From Calvatia gigantea (lineage: Eukaryota; Basidiomycota; Agaricomycetes; Agaricales; Lycoperdaceae), in the NCBI GenBank assembly GCA_025093985.1, contig JACAAK010000018.1, positions 1 to 64,000 on the forward strand: DNA of 64,000 nucleotides, given 5' to 3'. A program made the translations under genes and the position numbers. Under the pieces are notes generated by a model, which was not told the DNA's origin, made no database searches, and worked only from the letters and a program-made list of their open reading frames with translations. Shown piece by piece: positions 23,988 through 34,368 of this stretch (position 1 is the stretch's first letter; each line of letters opens with the position of its first letter).

Positions 23988-24680
23988 ATGACCCACCCCC
24001 ACCCACAGGGGCATCCGGGAGGACCGTCCGATGGAAGGTCGACAACAGAGAATACACAACATCAGTGTCTGAATGTTTACAGAAATATGCAGTATTTGAG
24101 GTACCCTCCTGGGCCGAGGTTGCCACCGATCAGCCTTTCCCCAGATGGAGAGCACGACCAGCACCAGCGGTCTGTCGCCGGGGAGGACCAGTTACTCCCG
24201 ACTGCTCTACTCTTCCAGCACGATGCCCTCCCGAAAATCGATTCCAGACTCGCCTTCCAAGAACGGACACGTGCAGTAGCACAGCCAACGATCACGTTTA
24301 TGCCAGAGTTCCCAGAATATCTTTGGGGTGCAGTAAGCAGTCACGTTACCAGTGGTGACGATGGCAGAAGGGTGCACTTCGAGGAAATCGCCGAACCAGC
24401 AACGAACCCTCCTGTTTCAAGGATGAGGATCAGCACGGCAATGGGCAGTTGGCTCGTCGTCGAGGCCCAGTATGTTGCAGTGGTGGACGTCCAGAAAGCT
24501 GTGATTAGATATATGAAAGAGGTCCGACAGCGGGCGAGCTCAAGTGCAGTGACTGCAGATCTTTCGCGATGGGTGAGGATAACGGATTGGGATGGGACGG
24601 AGGTCGAGGTCGAAGTTTGGGTGTGGAAAGGATTACAATCCACGGGAACGACCCTGGAAAATTGGGACTTAAAGTTGTGA
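23988..24680 (+). CDS. DUF6699-like gene, right tandem copy, intact
   Basis: A 230-codon frame opens MTHPHPQGHPGGPSDGRSTT. Conserved blocks shared with the 15471 gene are LWGAVSS, EPATNPPVSRMRI, YVAVVDVQKAVIRYM and the tail VWKGLQSTGTTLENWDLKL. The N-terminal 100 residues are Pro/Gln/His-rich and probably disordered. Function unknown. An upstream exon may exist, since the duplicated unit begins about 140 bp before this ATG. Confidence 0.65.
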   Translation: MTHPHPQGHPGGPSDGRSTTENTQHQCLNVYRNMQYLRYPPGPRLPPISLSPDGEHDQHQRSVAGEDQLLPTALLFQHDALPKIDSRLAFQERTRAVAQPTITFMPEFPEYLWGAVSSHVTSGDDGRRVHFEEIAEPATNPPVSRMRISTAMGSWLVVEAQYVAVVDVQKAVIRYMKEVRQRASSSAVTADLSRWVRITDWDGTEVEVEVWVWKGLQSTGTTLENWDLKL

Positions 24681-24983
24681 ATTCTGAAAGCAGTCCTCCG
24701 CCGCGGGACTCCCGACGAGGATAGTAGTGGAACCACTGTAAACCTGTAATATTACAATGTTAGTCTCCGTGTCGAGAATGGATATAATTTTGTTACATAC
24801 TTGCGGGAAATAGGGTCAACAGAAGGTCAAGGTTGACAGTAGAGGGAGTGCGTTGTCCATTTTTCTTGGTGGGGTGAAAGGAAAATCAGGGGGAGACAGG
24901 AGAGGCCAGTGTGGAGTAAATAGTAGGAGGGGAACAGATGTGAGGGAATTGCCGAGGGGCCTTTCCGGGGAGGAAGGACAATG

Positions 24984-25127
24984 ACTGTCACTGAACCTCT
25001 AAGATCTTGATAGGAAACCCGATCCCAGCGACAGCAACGCAGATACCCGACGACATCTTGGTGTCGGAAATACCCGGCTGCATAATAAGTGTCGTCCCAT
25101 CACTCCAAGGTACAAAGACCGCATTGG
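24984..25127 (-). other. Conserved minus-strand terminal exon-like segment (also at 23720-23846)
   Basis: The minus strand reads TNAVFVPWSDGTTLIMQPG, then MSSGICVAVAGIGFPIKIL and a stop, preceded by a TAG that could be a splice acceptor at about 25131. It looks like the last exon of a gene that I cannot identify. The left tandem unit carries the same stretch without the acceptor side. Confidence 0.3.
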
Positions 25128-25179
25128 TACTATGTTAGCCCTGGCTGTCCAGGTTCCCTTTGTCTGAGAGCCACCACTC

Positions 25180-26434
25180 TAGTGAATAGGATCAATCGCC
25201 GTTCTTACATACAGGCGTGTGACATTGCAGATTTCTTTCGTCACCCCACTTATAAGTGTAGTTGACTTTGGGTTATATTTACCAACTCTACCTCCATTCA
25301 CGTGAAATCTGGGGTGCGTCTTGCTTAGCCCGCCACATACTGCAAACAGGCAAGATCGCCGGACCTCACTCCCAAGATACTGCACTGTAAATTCACCATA
25401 AAGTAGAACTGACGAATGAAAAATCTTTGACGCTCTTGATAACCATGCAACCCGAGGTCCGTTGCTTTGATATACATGGTCTGAGTGGGGTTAAAACCCA
25501 TCCAGTGAAAACCGCACGCAGTTGGAAGGGAGATGCACGCAAAAATGACATCTACCAGAACTTCGGATCCATCGGTGAAGATTGCAGATTTCTCCTTCAG
25601 TTCGGCCACCTCAACCCCATGTTTAACCTTCACCCTCCCGGAGAGTACCAGCTTCGAACATCCGGTATCAATGACCTTGAACCATTAGCCTTCGTTCATT
25701 AGTATGCCTCAGGGAGCAACCTACTAAAGCCTGCACCAAGTAGACGTAAGATATCAAACACCCTGAGGGGATAAAAGCTGGCGTACCTCCACCCCTCTCC
25801 AAGACCTGGAAGGTAACGCCTTCTCCATCTTCGCCGTCATCAACGATCATGCCCTTCTCTCGAGGACCTTTGTATATCTCAGCATACTTCCCAGAATAAC
25901 CACTACCGCCCGCTTTATTGCTCTACAGAGGATTCTTAGGTTGTTAGGAGTCGAGACGTATTCAAAATCTGCGACTTCTGTAGGCACGGAACCATCGTCG
26001 GGCCAGAAATGAGCCGGAGCGTTCCTCACGACCTCAACTGGTACAAGCGTTGACTGAGACCTTTGGACCAACGTGACGGATTCGGCGCAGACAGACAAAT
26101 CTAAGCAGATGTCACCTGCCGTGTTACCTGCGCCGACCACGACTACGCTTTTGTTGGTAAAGGGCGTTGGGGATTTGTAGTTACCACCGTGAATCACGGT
26201 ACCCTCGAAAATAGCACGATTCTTTACTTCAGGCATGATGCGAGCGCCAAGCATACCAATACAACAGACGATATGAGCTGGGTGGAGAGTGATATGTTGG
26301 CCGGCATGGTTGATGGTTATGGTCCAGCGCCTGGTTGCATCGTAGTAGACGGGGAAGGAACCGTCAACTGGTTTGGAGCTGGTCCATACTGTCAAATCTT
26401 GAGCGTCCGTGACGTTCAGAGATGAGGATTTCAC
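25180..26434 (-). pseudogene. Flavin-containing monooxygenase, C-terminal half
   Basis: On the minus strand the frame starting near 26411 reads AQDLTVWTSSKPVDGSF, ITLHPAHIVCCIGMLG, IFEGTVIHGGNYKSP, the NADPH-binding motif SVVVVGAGNTAGDICLDL, VTLVQRSQSTLVPVEVV, then GMIVDDGEDGEGVTFQ and VKVKHGVEVAELKEKSA. This is the second half of a fungal FMO-like protein. The first half, with the FAD motif, is absent here, and stop codons and frame changes occur after about 25770. A matching N-terminal half lies at 49.4-50.3 kb on the same strand. Confidence 0.75.
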
Positions 26435-26923
26435 ACTATGACATAATAGATAAAGGTTAGTTAGCTTCGACTTTCATGGGAGCCATGCTAAAATTAGAGA
26501 TTTGAGGCGAGCCGAGGGGTGCAATCGGCACACGATCTTCTACGGCGCAGTCGACCGACGGAAGCTACTTGGCTGCTCTTCCCATTCCTGGGTCCACAGA
26601 AACAATCAAAATTCCGGCCCGACGGCATTAGAATAAAGGTATTTAAAAATTTCATAGCTCGCAACGTTCAAACGCGAAGATGCAATTTCATAGAAAGTTA
26701 GAAAGTATAGCCACCCTCGTTCACTATCCAATAACCAGCTAGATCATGCCTGATCCCCTAGCTCACGGAGCTCCTCTTGGCCTCCCTCGGAAGTGCAGAA
26801 ATCCTCTGATGTATGTTTGAATTTGGTACGACATATTGATATACAGATAACTGTACGTTTCTGGCTGATCCCTTTCCCTTTATTCCTGGGGATACCGATT
26901 ACAAAGAGGTGCATAACGCTATC
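26435..26923. other. Intergenic, no gene recognised
   Basis: Region upstream of the FMO 3' fragment and downstream of the small secreted protein gene. No open frame or motif of note. Confidence 0.3.
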
Positions 26924-27130
26924 TCAGTTGTAACTTCCATAAGAGCCCTTCTCGTCCTTGCAACAAGTCCAACAATCACCAGATCTGTAAGGACTCCACC
27001 CAGGTTCACAACTGTGTTTCTCCTCCCAACAAATCAAGAGGCAAGTTCGGCCATTATACTGTGGAGCGGCGTGTGAGGCATTTGCAGCAAGCAAAACGGC
27101 TGCAGCAGCGATAGCGAAGACGGATTTCAT
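26924..27130 (-). CDS. Small secreted cysteine-rich protein
   Basis: A single-exon 68-codon gene, ATG at 27128-27130, opening MKSVFAIAAAAVLLAANASH, a clear signal peptide with a likely cut after SHA. The mature part of about 45 residues has six cysteines (RTCLLIC, KHSC, GDCWTCC) and ends EKGSYGSYN. It fits the size and cysteine pattern of fungal small secreted proteins (candidate effectors or antimicrobial peptides), but I recognise no named family. Evidence is the signal peptide and cysteine density only. Confidence 0.65.
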   Translation of the reverse strand: MKSVFAIAAAAVLLAANASHAAPQYNGRTCLLICWEEKHSCEPGWSPYRSGDCWTCCKDEKGSYGSYN

Positions 27131-27924
27131 ATCTAGAATGTGATAAGACGTCAGTACCATCCTCGAGCGTGGTCGAATTTCCCCGTCAAACCTTATAGTT
27201 CAGAGCGAGCACCTGCGCTGGGGCTAAAGCAGTGAGCAATGAGAAGCTGAAAGAGGTGTACCGGCTTACAGAGGTCAACCAATTAAGCGACTCTGAGGAG
27301 GGACTTGTACAATAAACCACCTTTTATGCTCTGCCGTGCGCTCATTTACGCCAACCCCGCAGCAGGGGAGATGAGTATCCTTACGTCTGGGACACCCGAA
27401 AGGCCTTTATTATGGGTGCTTCTAGTGCGAAGCGCGTCAGTCTCCACAGCCAATGTTTGTACAGTAATTTAACACCCAACGTAAGGCGTCGGATGCTTAT
27501 CGTGGTGTTTCAAAGTGCGCCAAAATATTCTTGGTATTACTCTTTGGTATGCTTGGAAATGCCATCAACGACGAATCCCTACTCCCAAACGAACATTAGG
27601 CATCTGCGATGGGGAGGCTGAAGTATCGAGGCTGAGTGGGTGATAGCAAGCTTGGGATGGCCGGTTTCCCCGCCTACTAACCGATAAAGTTGAAGGTGTG
27701 GTTGAGAGGTGGCAGGGGGATGGCCAGAATAACAACAAGGCTCCACCGACCCCACCACTTTTACGGAACAACTGCATTCTGGTGTTGGGTAAGGATCTCT
27801 CCATCATGCGCCAAAGCTCTAGCTGCAAACCTTAAGATCAAAGAACCTTCCAGTTCACTTAAATCCAACTTCACACATCTACCAGTCACTTTGTTTGCTT
27901 CAAGAGCGGATACCAGTGGCCTTC
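27131..27924. other. Intergenic, no gene recognised
   Basis: Contains the likely promoter of the small secreted protein at its left end. Short open frames at 27412-27929 show no family resemblance. Confidence 0.3.
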
Positions 27925-28099
27925 AGTGAACGGACACAACCGGAATTGAACCGGGGACCGCCCCTCAAACACAGCCAACTAAGACATGCTAAGCCCCACA
28001 CGTCCCTACGTGTTGGCGTCTTTTGCAGAGTGCTGGATGTCCACTGATCCAATAGATGGGGGGCTGGCCGGGTGGAGGTGCGGCTAGAGGGATGACATT
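27925..28099 (-). repeat. Decayed copy of the tRNA-like sequence that flanks UTP7 copies
   Basis: The stretch from about 27935 (GGAATTGAACCGGGGA) to 28015 matches the T-arm and anticodon region of the tRNA-like sequences at 37374 and 44835 with substitutions and gaps. Its position relative to the UTP7 copy to the right is the same as in those loci. Confidence 0.5.
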
Positions 28100-29234
28100 G
28101 GCGTCATACCCTGCTCAATATGTGTGCGATCGCTTGTTTTGCACCCAAGCGAAAATGTGGGTGGGACATACGTTGTCAAGAAGACTGTTGACTTCCCCTC
28201 CCCTGTCTCACTTTTCGACTCTCGAGTGGATTGGCTTAGGTAGCATCAAAGTTCGGTTATGCGGATCCCGGCACAAGGATACTTTGATACTCCGGCATTA
28301 TGACCAATGGGAAGGATAATCTTGGAACGGCGTGAAACAGAGAGACGTAAGTGGATGGTGTAGGATGGGGTGTGAGGTATAGTATGTGGATATGGAATAG
28401 TTGCTGGATCGCCGGGGACGCATATACCTAGGTCCAACGTCGGTAAAACGAGTAAAGCTGGAAACCAACACACGCACACCACCTGCGGTGCCTAGATACA
28501 CTCTCTAACTCCACTCAATTTCAATTTCACTCTCACTTTCTCTTCACAACCCATTCTCTAACTGCGCCCCTCCGGTTCCCACAATCATAGACCTTGGCTG
28601 TCCCATCCTTTCCCGCAGTGGCCATAGCCACCAACTCGGATCGATGCTCACGCTCGGTACGGGACCCAGATGCGCGAGAGGTTGAACGGCAGGGTAGGGC
28701 AGGATGGGCGTCCAGAGTGTGACGCAGCCATTTTGGTGGCCGAGGTGAATGACGGCGTTGTGTAGGCTTTGTGTCATACTGGTGCATGGGCCTGGTTTTG
28801 TGCGTTGTCCAAAGAGGAGTTGGCTGATGGATGTCTTCGTATTTCAAGTAAACGGCGTTGCCCTTTATATATGTTCAGCGTTGAGTATATCGTTCATGAT
28901 TATGAAGGGCGGACGTACAATGAGTACAAGGAGCTAGTGGTATGGCAAAAACTCGAGCCTTGTAGTATCGATTTGCCTCCCCAACAGCGCAATTCTACAC
29001 CGTCCCAGTCGTAGATACACATATATTTTTTGTGCTGCAGCGGGGAACGTGTGGTCTTGGAGAAACATGATATTGCGACATGTTTCCTGTAACTGCAGCT
29101 CCGTATGCAGAGTTCCAGCCTGCTAACCGAACGCAACAAAATATCCACGACGTCCCAGTCACCAAATGCCTACCTTTGCAAATTAAAACACAACACTTGA
29201 CGAGCTGTAGAGATGTAGTACGCACCAACCGTTC
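28100..29234 (-). pseudogene. UTP7: UTP7 (WD40 ribosome-biogenesis protein) pseudogene, copy A
   Basis: UTP7 (human WDR46) is a WD40 protein of the small-subunit processome in the nucleolus. Reading the minus strand rightmost part first, with several frame changes: RLAGWNSAYGA (tryptophan repeat), AQKIYVY/CIYDWDGVEL, LEFLPYH, SLHNAVIHLGHQNGCVTLW, PAVQPLAHLGPV, MATAGKDGTAKVYDCGNRR then GAVREW, HHPLTSLCFTPFQD and PIGHNAGVS. These correspond in order to UTP7 blades through the start of the C-terminal tail. Multiple stops and frameshifts make it non-functional. The right edge is abrupt at 29234, where unrelated decayed sequence begins. Confidence 0.75.
28671..29234. repeat. 564-bp direct repeat, first copy (second at 32233-32796)
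   Basis: As far as I can compare by eye this segment is identical to 32233-32796, offset 3562 bp. It covers the middle of UTP7 copy A. Both ends are sharp: sequences differ immediately to the left of 28671/32233 and to the right of 29234/32796. Confidence 0.9.
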
Positions 29235-30490
29235 AATAAACCCATCGGGTCACCGAGTTGCCTGTCAGATTTCGCTGGCGTCATCAGTGCACCCGGCAAA
29301 ATTCAATGTAAGTTGGCAGTACCTTGGGGGAAGAGTTTGTGGCAGGAAAATTCGCTTTGAAGTGAAGGGAAGGATTTATTTAAACGGTAGACGGGGCATC
29401 CTCAGCTGTCGAACCCTCCAATCACTTTAGGCGACATGCGCGGGCAAGGAGTAGCTAATGGGAGGGACCGCCGTTCCCAATATTCTGAGCATCCAATTCC
29501 TTTGAGAGTACTGACAATCCCCTTTTCTTTCTTTACGAGCCTAACGTAACTTCCATAGAACGTTGTGGATCGTTATCCCAATCATAGGCTATAGGCGAAT
29601 TTATGCGACGCCCAGTTCCGCAGCGCTACTTCAGGTTTACCCAACCCATGCCTCGACCTAATTCTTCGTCCAAATCCCATCTGTGCCTGGTATTGCCTTG
29701 TTTGACCTGCCCAAATCCGCGCTGATCCTTTCCCTAGAAATGATTCGCGATTGGCGGAGCGCTAAGTTTCCTTAAGGGTAAAACCTTGTACTAAACGTAC
29801 CCCGGCTTACCCGACGTCTATAACCGTGATCATTGGTTCCTGGATCGCCATACCACATACCTCCACGGTCGGGGTGACCCAATCCTATCAGGTTGGCAGA
29901 TTCTGAAAGGCGTTCGACAGCATTCCCTTTAGGTCAAGCCTTCTCCACTTACACCATTCGACGACATCAAAAAGTCCATTTAAGCATCCAGTACTGGAGT
30001 AATCTGGTATTTCCTTATTAATGAGACATCGCAGCCACCCTCGCATGTAGAGGACCGGAATAATAACGTTTGGTATGCCCATGTGATCAGACTGATCGAA
30101 ATATACGCTGTCTGGGTGGGCTCTCAAACCGACGCTTAGAGATACCTGCTCCAAGGCATCCTTGGTCGACCCTAGGGAAAATGTATCGGATACGTCCCCC
30201 TTTTTGAGCTTTCACTCCAAATTTCCTAGACTGGTACTGAGGCTCACCTGGGTAAACAAAAATCGAATCTTGCAAAGATCTTCAATCTCCTGGGATGGCG
30301 GGAGATAACTCCAAGAGGATCCATTTGACGTAATGAAAGTGTTTCGGGTTGGGTATTGGCTAGCCCAACAGTACGACCGGGCCCAAGGTGGGGAATCGAA
30401 CCCGATAAAAATGGAATATCCCACTTCGGGACACACTCCCGCTTAATATTCAGATAATCTATGTCTTAACTTTATTTTTTGGCGTTGCAC
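29235..30490 (+). repeat. Eroded copy of the GH128 3' end and flank (parent 19750-21345)
   Basis: Ordered matches to the parent include TTCAATAAACCCATCGGGTC (parent has one more T), GTCACCGAGTTGCCTGTCAG, CATCAGTGCACCC, GAGGGACCGCCGT, TTTGACCTGCC, GACGTCTATAACC, GATAAAAATGGAATATCCC and AACTTTATTTTTTGGCGTT. The copy is about 1.26 kb against 1.6 kb in the parent. Most differences I can read are small losses of 1-5 bases in this copy, so it contains no usable GH128 frame. Confidence 0.8.
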
Positions 30491-30589
30491 AACCCTAACT
30501 AAAGGAAATAGGAATGACATTGTGGGACGCTCGAAATAATCATTAGACTCTGAAGGAATGTCCAATAATTTTATGCTAACCACTACCCT

Positions 30590-31385
30590 ATTTAAACAAC
30601 TCTAAACGAGGCTGAGTTCTTAGTAATTGATTGGATATCATCCAAACCATTATTAGGTTCACCAGGACGCAATTCCACCGCAAAACATTGTCAGATGAAC
30701 CCATAGTGTGCTTCCCCACATTGCTCCACATTGTCTCATCCTTGGAATCACAACCTGTGCTCTATGGCCATAGGGGGCCTGCCACAAACCATGCATTCCA
30801 ACTTATGAAAAGTGAGTATCGATTAGCCGGAAAGCGCTAAACCCACCGCTCACGCTTAACAAGGGCAAAGTTAACGGTAGGCGCCGAAGGGGCGACCACC
30901 AATACCACAGCCCAGCATCACCTGGTTTGACCTATCGGAAAATGGTGCCAAAATCTTGCAAGGACCACTTGAAAAAGACTTGTTGTTCGAAAGTTTCCAT
31001 AGAAATTCACTCCCACACCTTGACCAATTGCGAACGGAAAAAAGTTGTTATTATGCTCCACTACAATCTGAATGAGAATTTCCTCTTTAAATACAAAATG
31101 GCGTACCAACCTCACAGTCGTACCGTTGGGAAAAAAGTGCGCTGGATGTCCACTGCATCCAGGCTGTGGAAACTACTAAATGCTTTGGGTGTCAACCCGC
31201 CTCAGGTGAGATGTTTCTTGGTCAGCCTCATTCGCTAGCTGGGGGTGGAATAATCGTTGACTCCCTCCCCTTTCTCATTCGCACTCCAAATTTTCGCTAG
31301 AGGAACCGGAGAAGACCGGAACAAACACACATCTATACTTGCAAAATCCAATATCGCTTGGGAAGGCGTTTCAATATTGACTAAG
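30590..31385 (+). repeat. Second eroded copy of the GH128 3' flank (parent about 20130-21100)
   Basis: Matches in order to the parent: AACAACTCTAAACG, TTCACCAGGACGCAATT, GAAAGCGCTAA, GGTGGAATAATCGTTGAC, CACTCCAAATTTTC and ACTTGCAAAATC. It directly follows the first eroded copy, so this flank occurs twice in a row in degraded form. Between about 30870 and 31200 the match is weak and other sequence may be included. Confidence 0.65.
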
Positions 31386-31389
31386 TAGG

Positions 31390-32232
31390 ATGTTTTGCTA
31401 GGGTAATATCGTGGTTTCGACTATTCGGACGCTGGGGCATCATACCACGGTACCCCGAACGGGTGAGGGTAAAAAGACAAAAGCCAGCTTCCCACTCGGT
31501 CCACTCCACTTAAATTTTTTGCATTATTTTCTAAACTTCTTTAAACGCTGCGTCAGCAGACAGATATAGACCTTGCAACCATCGTTCCGAATGGCATTGG
31601 GCTGGTCTGAGTGTGCTCGGAATCGGGCCTCAATAAGGCGAGGTCGACAGGGTTCACAGTGACCGTTTGGTGAGGCAAACAATGGCATTTGACAAGCAGT
31701 TCGCACCCTGAAATCCCGTTGAACATGCTCAAGCTTTCAAGAGATGTATAGTACATTGGTATTCAGTAACCGAATCCCGTGAAGGTTTAGCGTTAGTTAT
31801 GTCGAGGATTTGAGTTTCCAAAAAAAACAAGGAGCAGTTTGTTCGGGAAGGGCTTGCTAGTTTTCCCACCCAAAGGCCATTGTACGTTCGATGTGAATCG
31901 ATTTTTTGCGCTGTGCGGTCTGTGAGCCCAGAAAATCTAGGGACTGATTCAGTACGGCGCTGGTAGGAAAGACATGATGTCACCAGGGTACCACACAACA
32001 CGCGTCGCTAGTCACAAGCCACCTTTGCAGAAAAACCTCAAGTTGACGACGAAAGTTTACCACCTAACCGTGATCCACTTTACCGAGCAAAGACACCAAA
32101 ATTCTGCAACCACGCCAATCACCCGACCGCACGGTAAATACAAAATAAATTACATAGCGTTTGTTCGGTCGCAATATGTCCAAATGTGCACTACCCTTGA
32201 ATTTTCAGCTTTCTATTCCGAATCAAAGCAAC
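31390..32232 (+). repeat. Eroded copy of the 13.54-14.64 kb region
   Basis: Shared landmarks in order: TTGCTAGGGTAATA (parent TTGCTTAGGGTAATA at 13556), a TTTTTTGCATT block (31514; parent 13703), AGACCTTG, CATTTGACAAG, CAGTAACCGAATCCCGTGAA (parent GGTAACCTGAATTCCGTGAA), an A-run, and TTTTCAGCTTTCT near the right edge (parent TTTTTCAGGCTTTCT at 14605). It ends exactly where the 564-bp direct repeat starts. Confidence 0.65.
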
Positions 32233-33110
32233 TGCGCGAGAGGTTGAACGGCAGGGTAGGGCAGGATGGGCGTCCAGAGTGTGACGCAGCCATTTTGGTG
32301 GCCGAGGTGAATGACGGCGTTGTGTAGGCTTTGTGTCATACTGGTGCATGGGCCTGGTTTTGTGCGTTGTCCAAAGAGGAGTTGGCTGATGGATGTCTTC
32401 GTATTTCAAGTAAACGGCGTTGCCCTTTATATATGTTCAGCGTTGAGTATATCGTTCATGATTATGAAGGGCGGACGTACAATGAGTACAAGGAGCTAGT
32501 GGTATGGCAAAAACTCGAGCCTTGTAGTATCGATTTGCCTCCCCAACAGCGCAATTCTACACCGTCCCAGTCGTAGATACACATATATTTTTTGTGCTGC
32601 AGCGGGGAACGTGTGGTCTTGGAGAAACATGATATTGCGACATGTTTCCTGTAACTGCAGCTCCGTATGCAGAGTTCCAGCCTGCTAACCGAACGCAACA
32701 AAATATCCACGACGTCCCAGTCACCAAATGCCTACCTTTGCAAATTAAAACACAACACTTGACGAGCTGTAGAGATGTAGTACGCACCAACCGTTCCACG
32801 TATACCTGGCCCTATACGATCCACCAACCAGCTTACTCCCCTTCCGTCTCTTTGCAGCCTCCTGACCAGCAGCTGGGATGTGTTTTTTTTAAGGATAAAG
32901 TTGTTATGTCGGGTTTCGGAGAGATCATCTTTAGTGGTCCGCGCGAGTCACTGTTTTTTTTTTTGTGAAAGGTTCCATCACTTCTGTTCTGGCAAAGAGT
33001 GCTAGTGCTAGTGCTAGTGAATCCGCGAAGTACCAAACAGTAAATACCACAACTCGAAAAATCAAAATACATTGGCTGACCGTGGGAACTTCTAGGCCGC
33101 TTTGTCACAA
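32233..33110 (-). pseudogene. UTP7: UTP7 pseudogene, copy A' (5' part)
   Basis: 32233-32796 is the second copy of the 564-bp repeat, carrying the UTP7 stretch from the N-terminal repeat to LGHQNGCVTLW. Beyond 32796 it continues further 5' (CGTATACCTGGCCC onward), aligning with 47985-48250 of copy B, whereas copy A stops. The rest of the gene toward the C-terminus is missing to the left of 32233. A TGCTAG triplet of hexamers lies at about 32999-33018. Confidence 0.7.
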
Positions 33111-34368
33111 GAGCGGATGACGAGGGGATTCACAGGGCTTCACGACACCATACTGATACAGCAATGGGATAACAGTTAACGTTAAGTCAGAGTCCACATA
33201 CCCGTGATGGGGATGCGTAAAGGCATTTAGGATTGATAGTATCCCTCTAGCGAAGATCACGTTCCACAGCCGAGCGAAGAAACTGACCCTTTGCAAGGGC
33301 GCAGGCCGACGCAAAAGGAGTGTCAGAGGTCAAAAACCCTACAAAAAAAGCCGTACCTAGTCACCGGTAGCTCTCGTGCATTTTGAGCTACCAGTGATCC
33401 TTGTGCTCTCACCAGTAATCGAATGGAAATCAGAAACGAAATGGAGAGATATTAATTTGTCCCGTCAAGAGCTTCCGAGGTTCATATTTCCCATTCGTCC
33501 CAACCGACTGTGATGTCTCAAGTTGCCTTCAAGGACTGCGAGAAAACTGAACTTCTTGTTATGGATAACAACGGTGCACTTTGTTGGAAAGACGTTTTGC
33601 ATTAAATAAATTGAATTGTCCGAGCTCTTCTCGTCCCCTTCCGAGTTGATTATGCTAGATATCGCGGTCGTAGCAGGGTCCGAGAAATACCTCAGAGGTA
33701 GAATTGATGTGAATATCCCTTGCCCCTCATATTTGTGAATTTTCAGGATTTCCCGAGGGTAGTCTCTGCGGCAACCATATCATGAACAACGATCCTCGCA
33801 GGATATTCACCTCCGGGGTAGGTCCCCAGAACTGATTGACTTGGCCCCAACAAACTAACCTGGCATCAGACTATGACTGAGGACACCATGACGTCGCCGT
33901 GTCGCACTCAACCGGATCAGAACCCTTCGACTTTGTCAAGGCAAGCTGCAGTTGGTTGTCGCTGGCTTAGCACTGTACTTAATGTGCATCCTAGGGTTCA
34001 AGGTTGTTGATATCGATTTTTCTCTCGTTTTTGTTTGGGAATGAGGAGAAACTGGGATACGATCCTTCCGTTCGTCGCTACAGTGGAACACCTCTCTGAG
34101 TATATGAATTCGGGAGAACATGATACATGGTACTACAGGACCCGCGAGGTGTCGTCAACTTTCCGATCCCTTGGGATAGCAGGTTGCACGACACGCCTTT
34201 AGAGAGCAGTCCCAATCTCTGAGTTTGACCGTCCAGTTGTTTTTGGACTACAAGTTATTTGCAAACGGCATACCTCACATAAACGGGGTTAAGATTAGTA
34301 CAGGACGTTGAACACAGGGGGGGCGTCAGGTGCTGTCGTATCAGGATAGAAGTGATTAGTCTCAATGC
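33111..34368. other. Intergenic, no gene recognised
   Basis: About 1.25 kb of moderately AT-rich DNA with no convincing open frame on either strand. The right end is the 3' flank of the P450 gene. Confidence 0.3.

Larger units (their letters stand above)
22599..25127 (+). repeat. Tandem duplication, two units of about 1.25 kb
   Basis: Unit 1 spans 22599-23846 and unit 2 spans 23847-25127. They differ at only a few positions: a 22-bp stretch present in unit 2 (about 24653-24674) and absent from unit 1, a short length difference in the C-rich tract near 22745/23993, and a handful of 1-bp changes. Each unit contains one DUF6699-like gene plus its flanks. Confidence 0.92.

Noticed and set aside
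23709..24164. 151-codon minus-strand frame across the tandem junction
   Set aside because: It is mostly antisense to the DUF6699-like gene and exists only because of the duplication junction; just its last 45 codons look coding.
28671..32796. The 564-bp direct repeats as LTRs of a retrotransposon
   Set aside because: They encode internal UTP7 WD40 segments, lack TG...CA ends, and enclose no gag or pol sequence.
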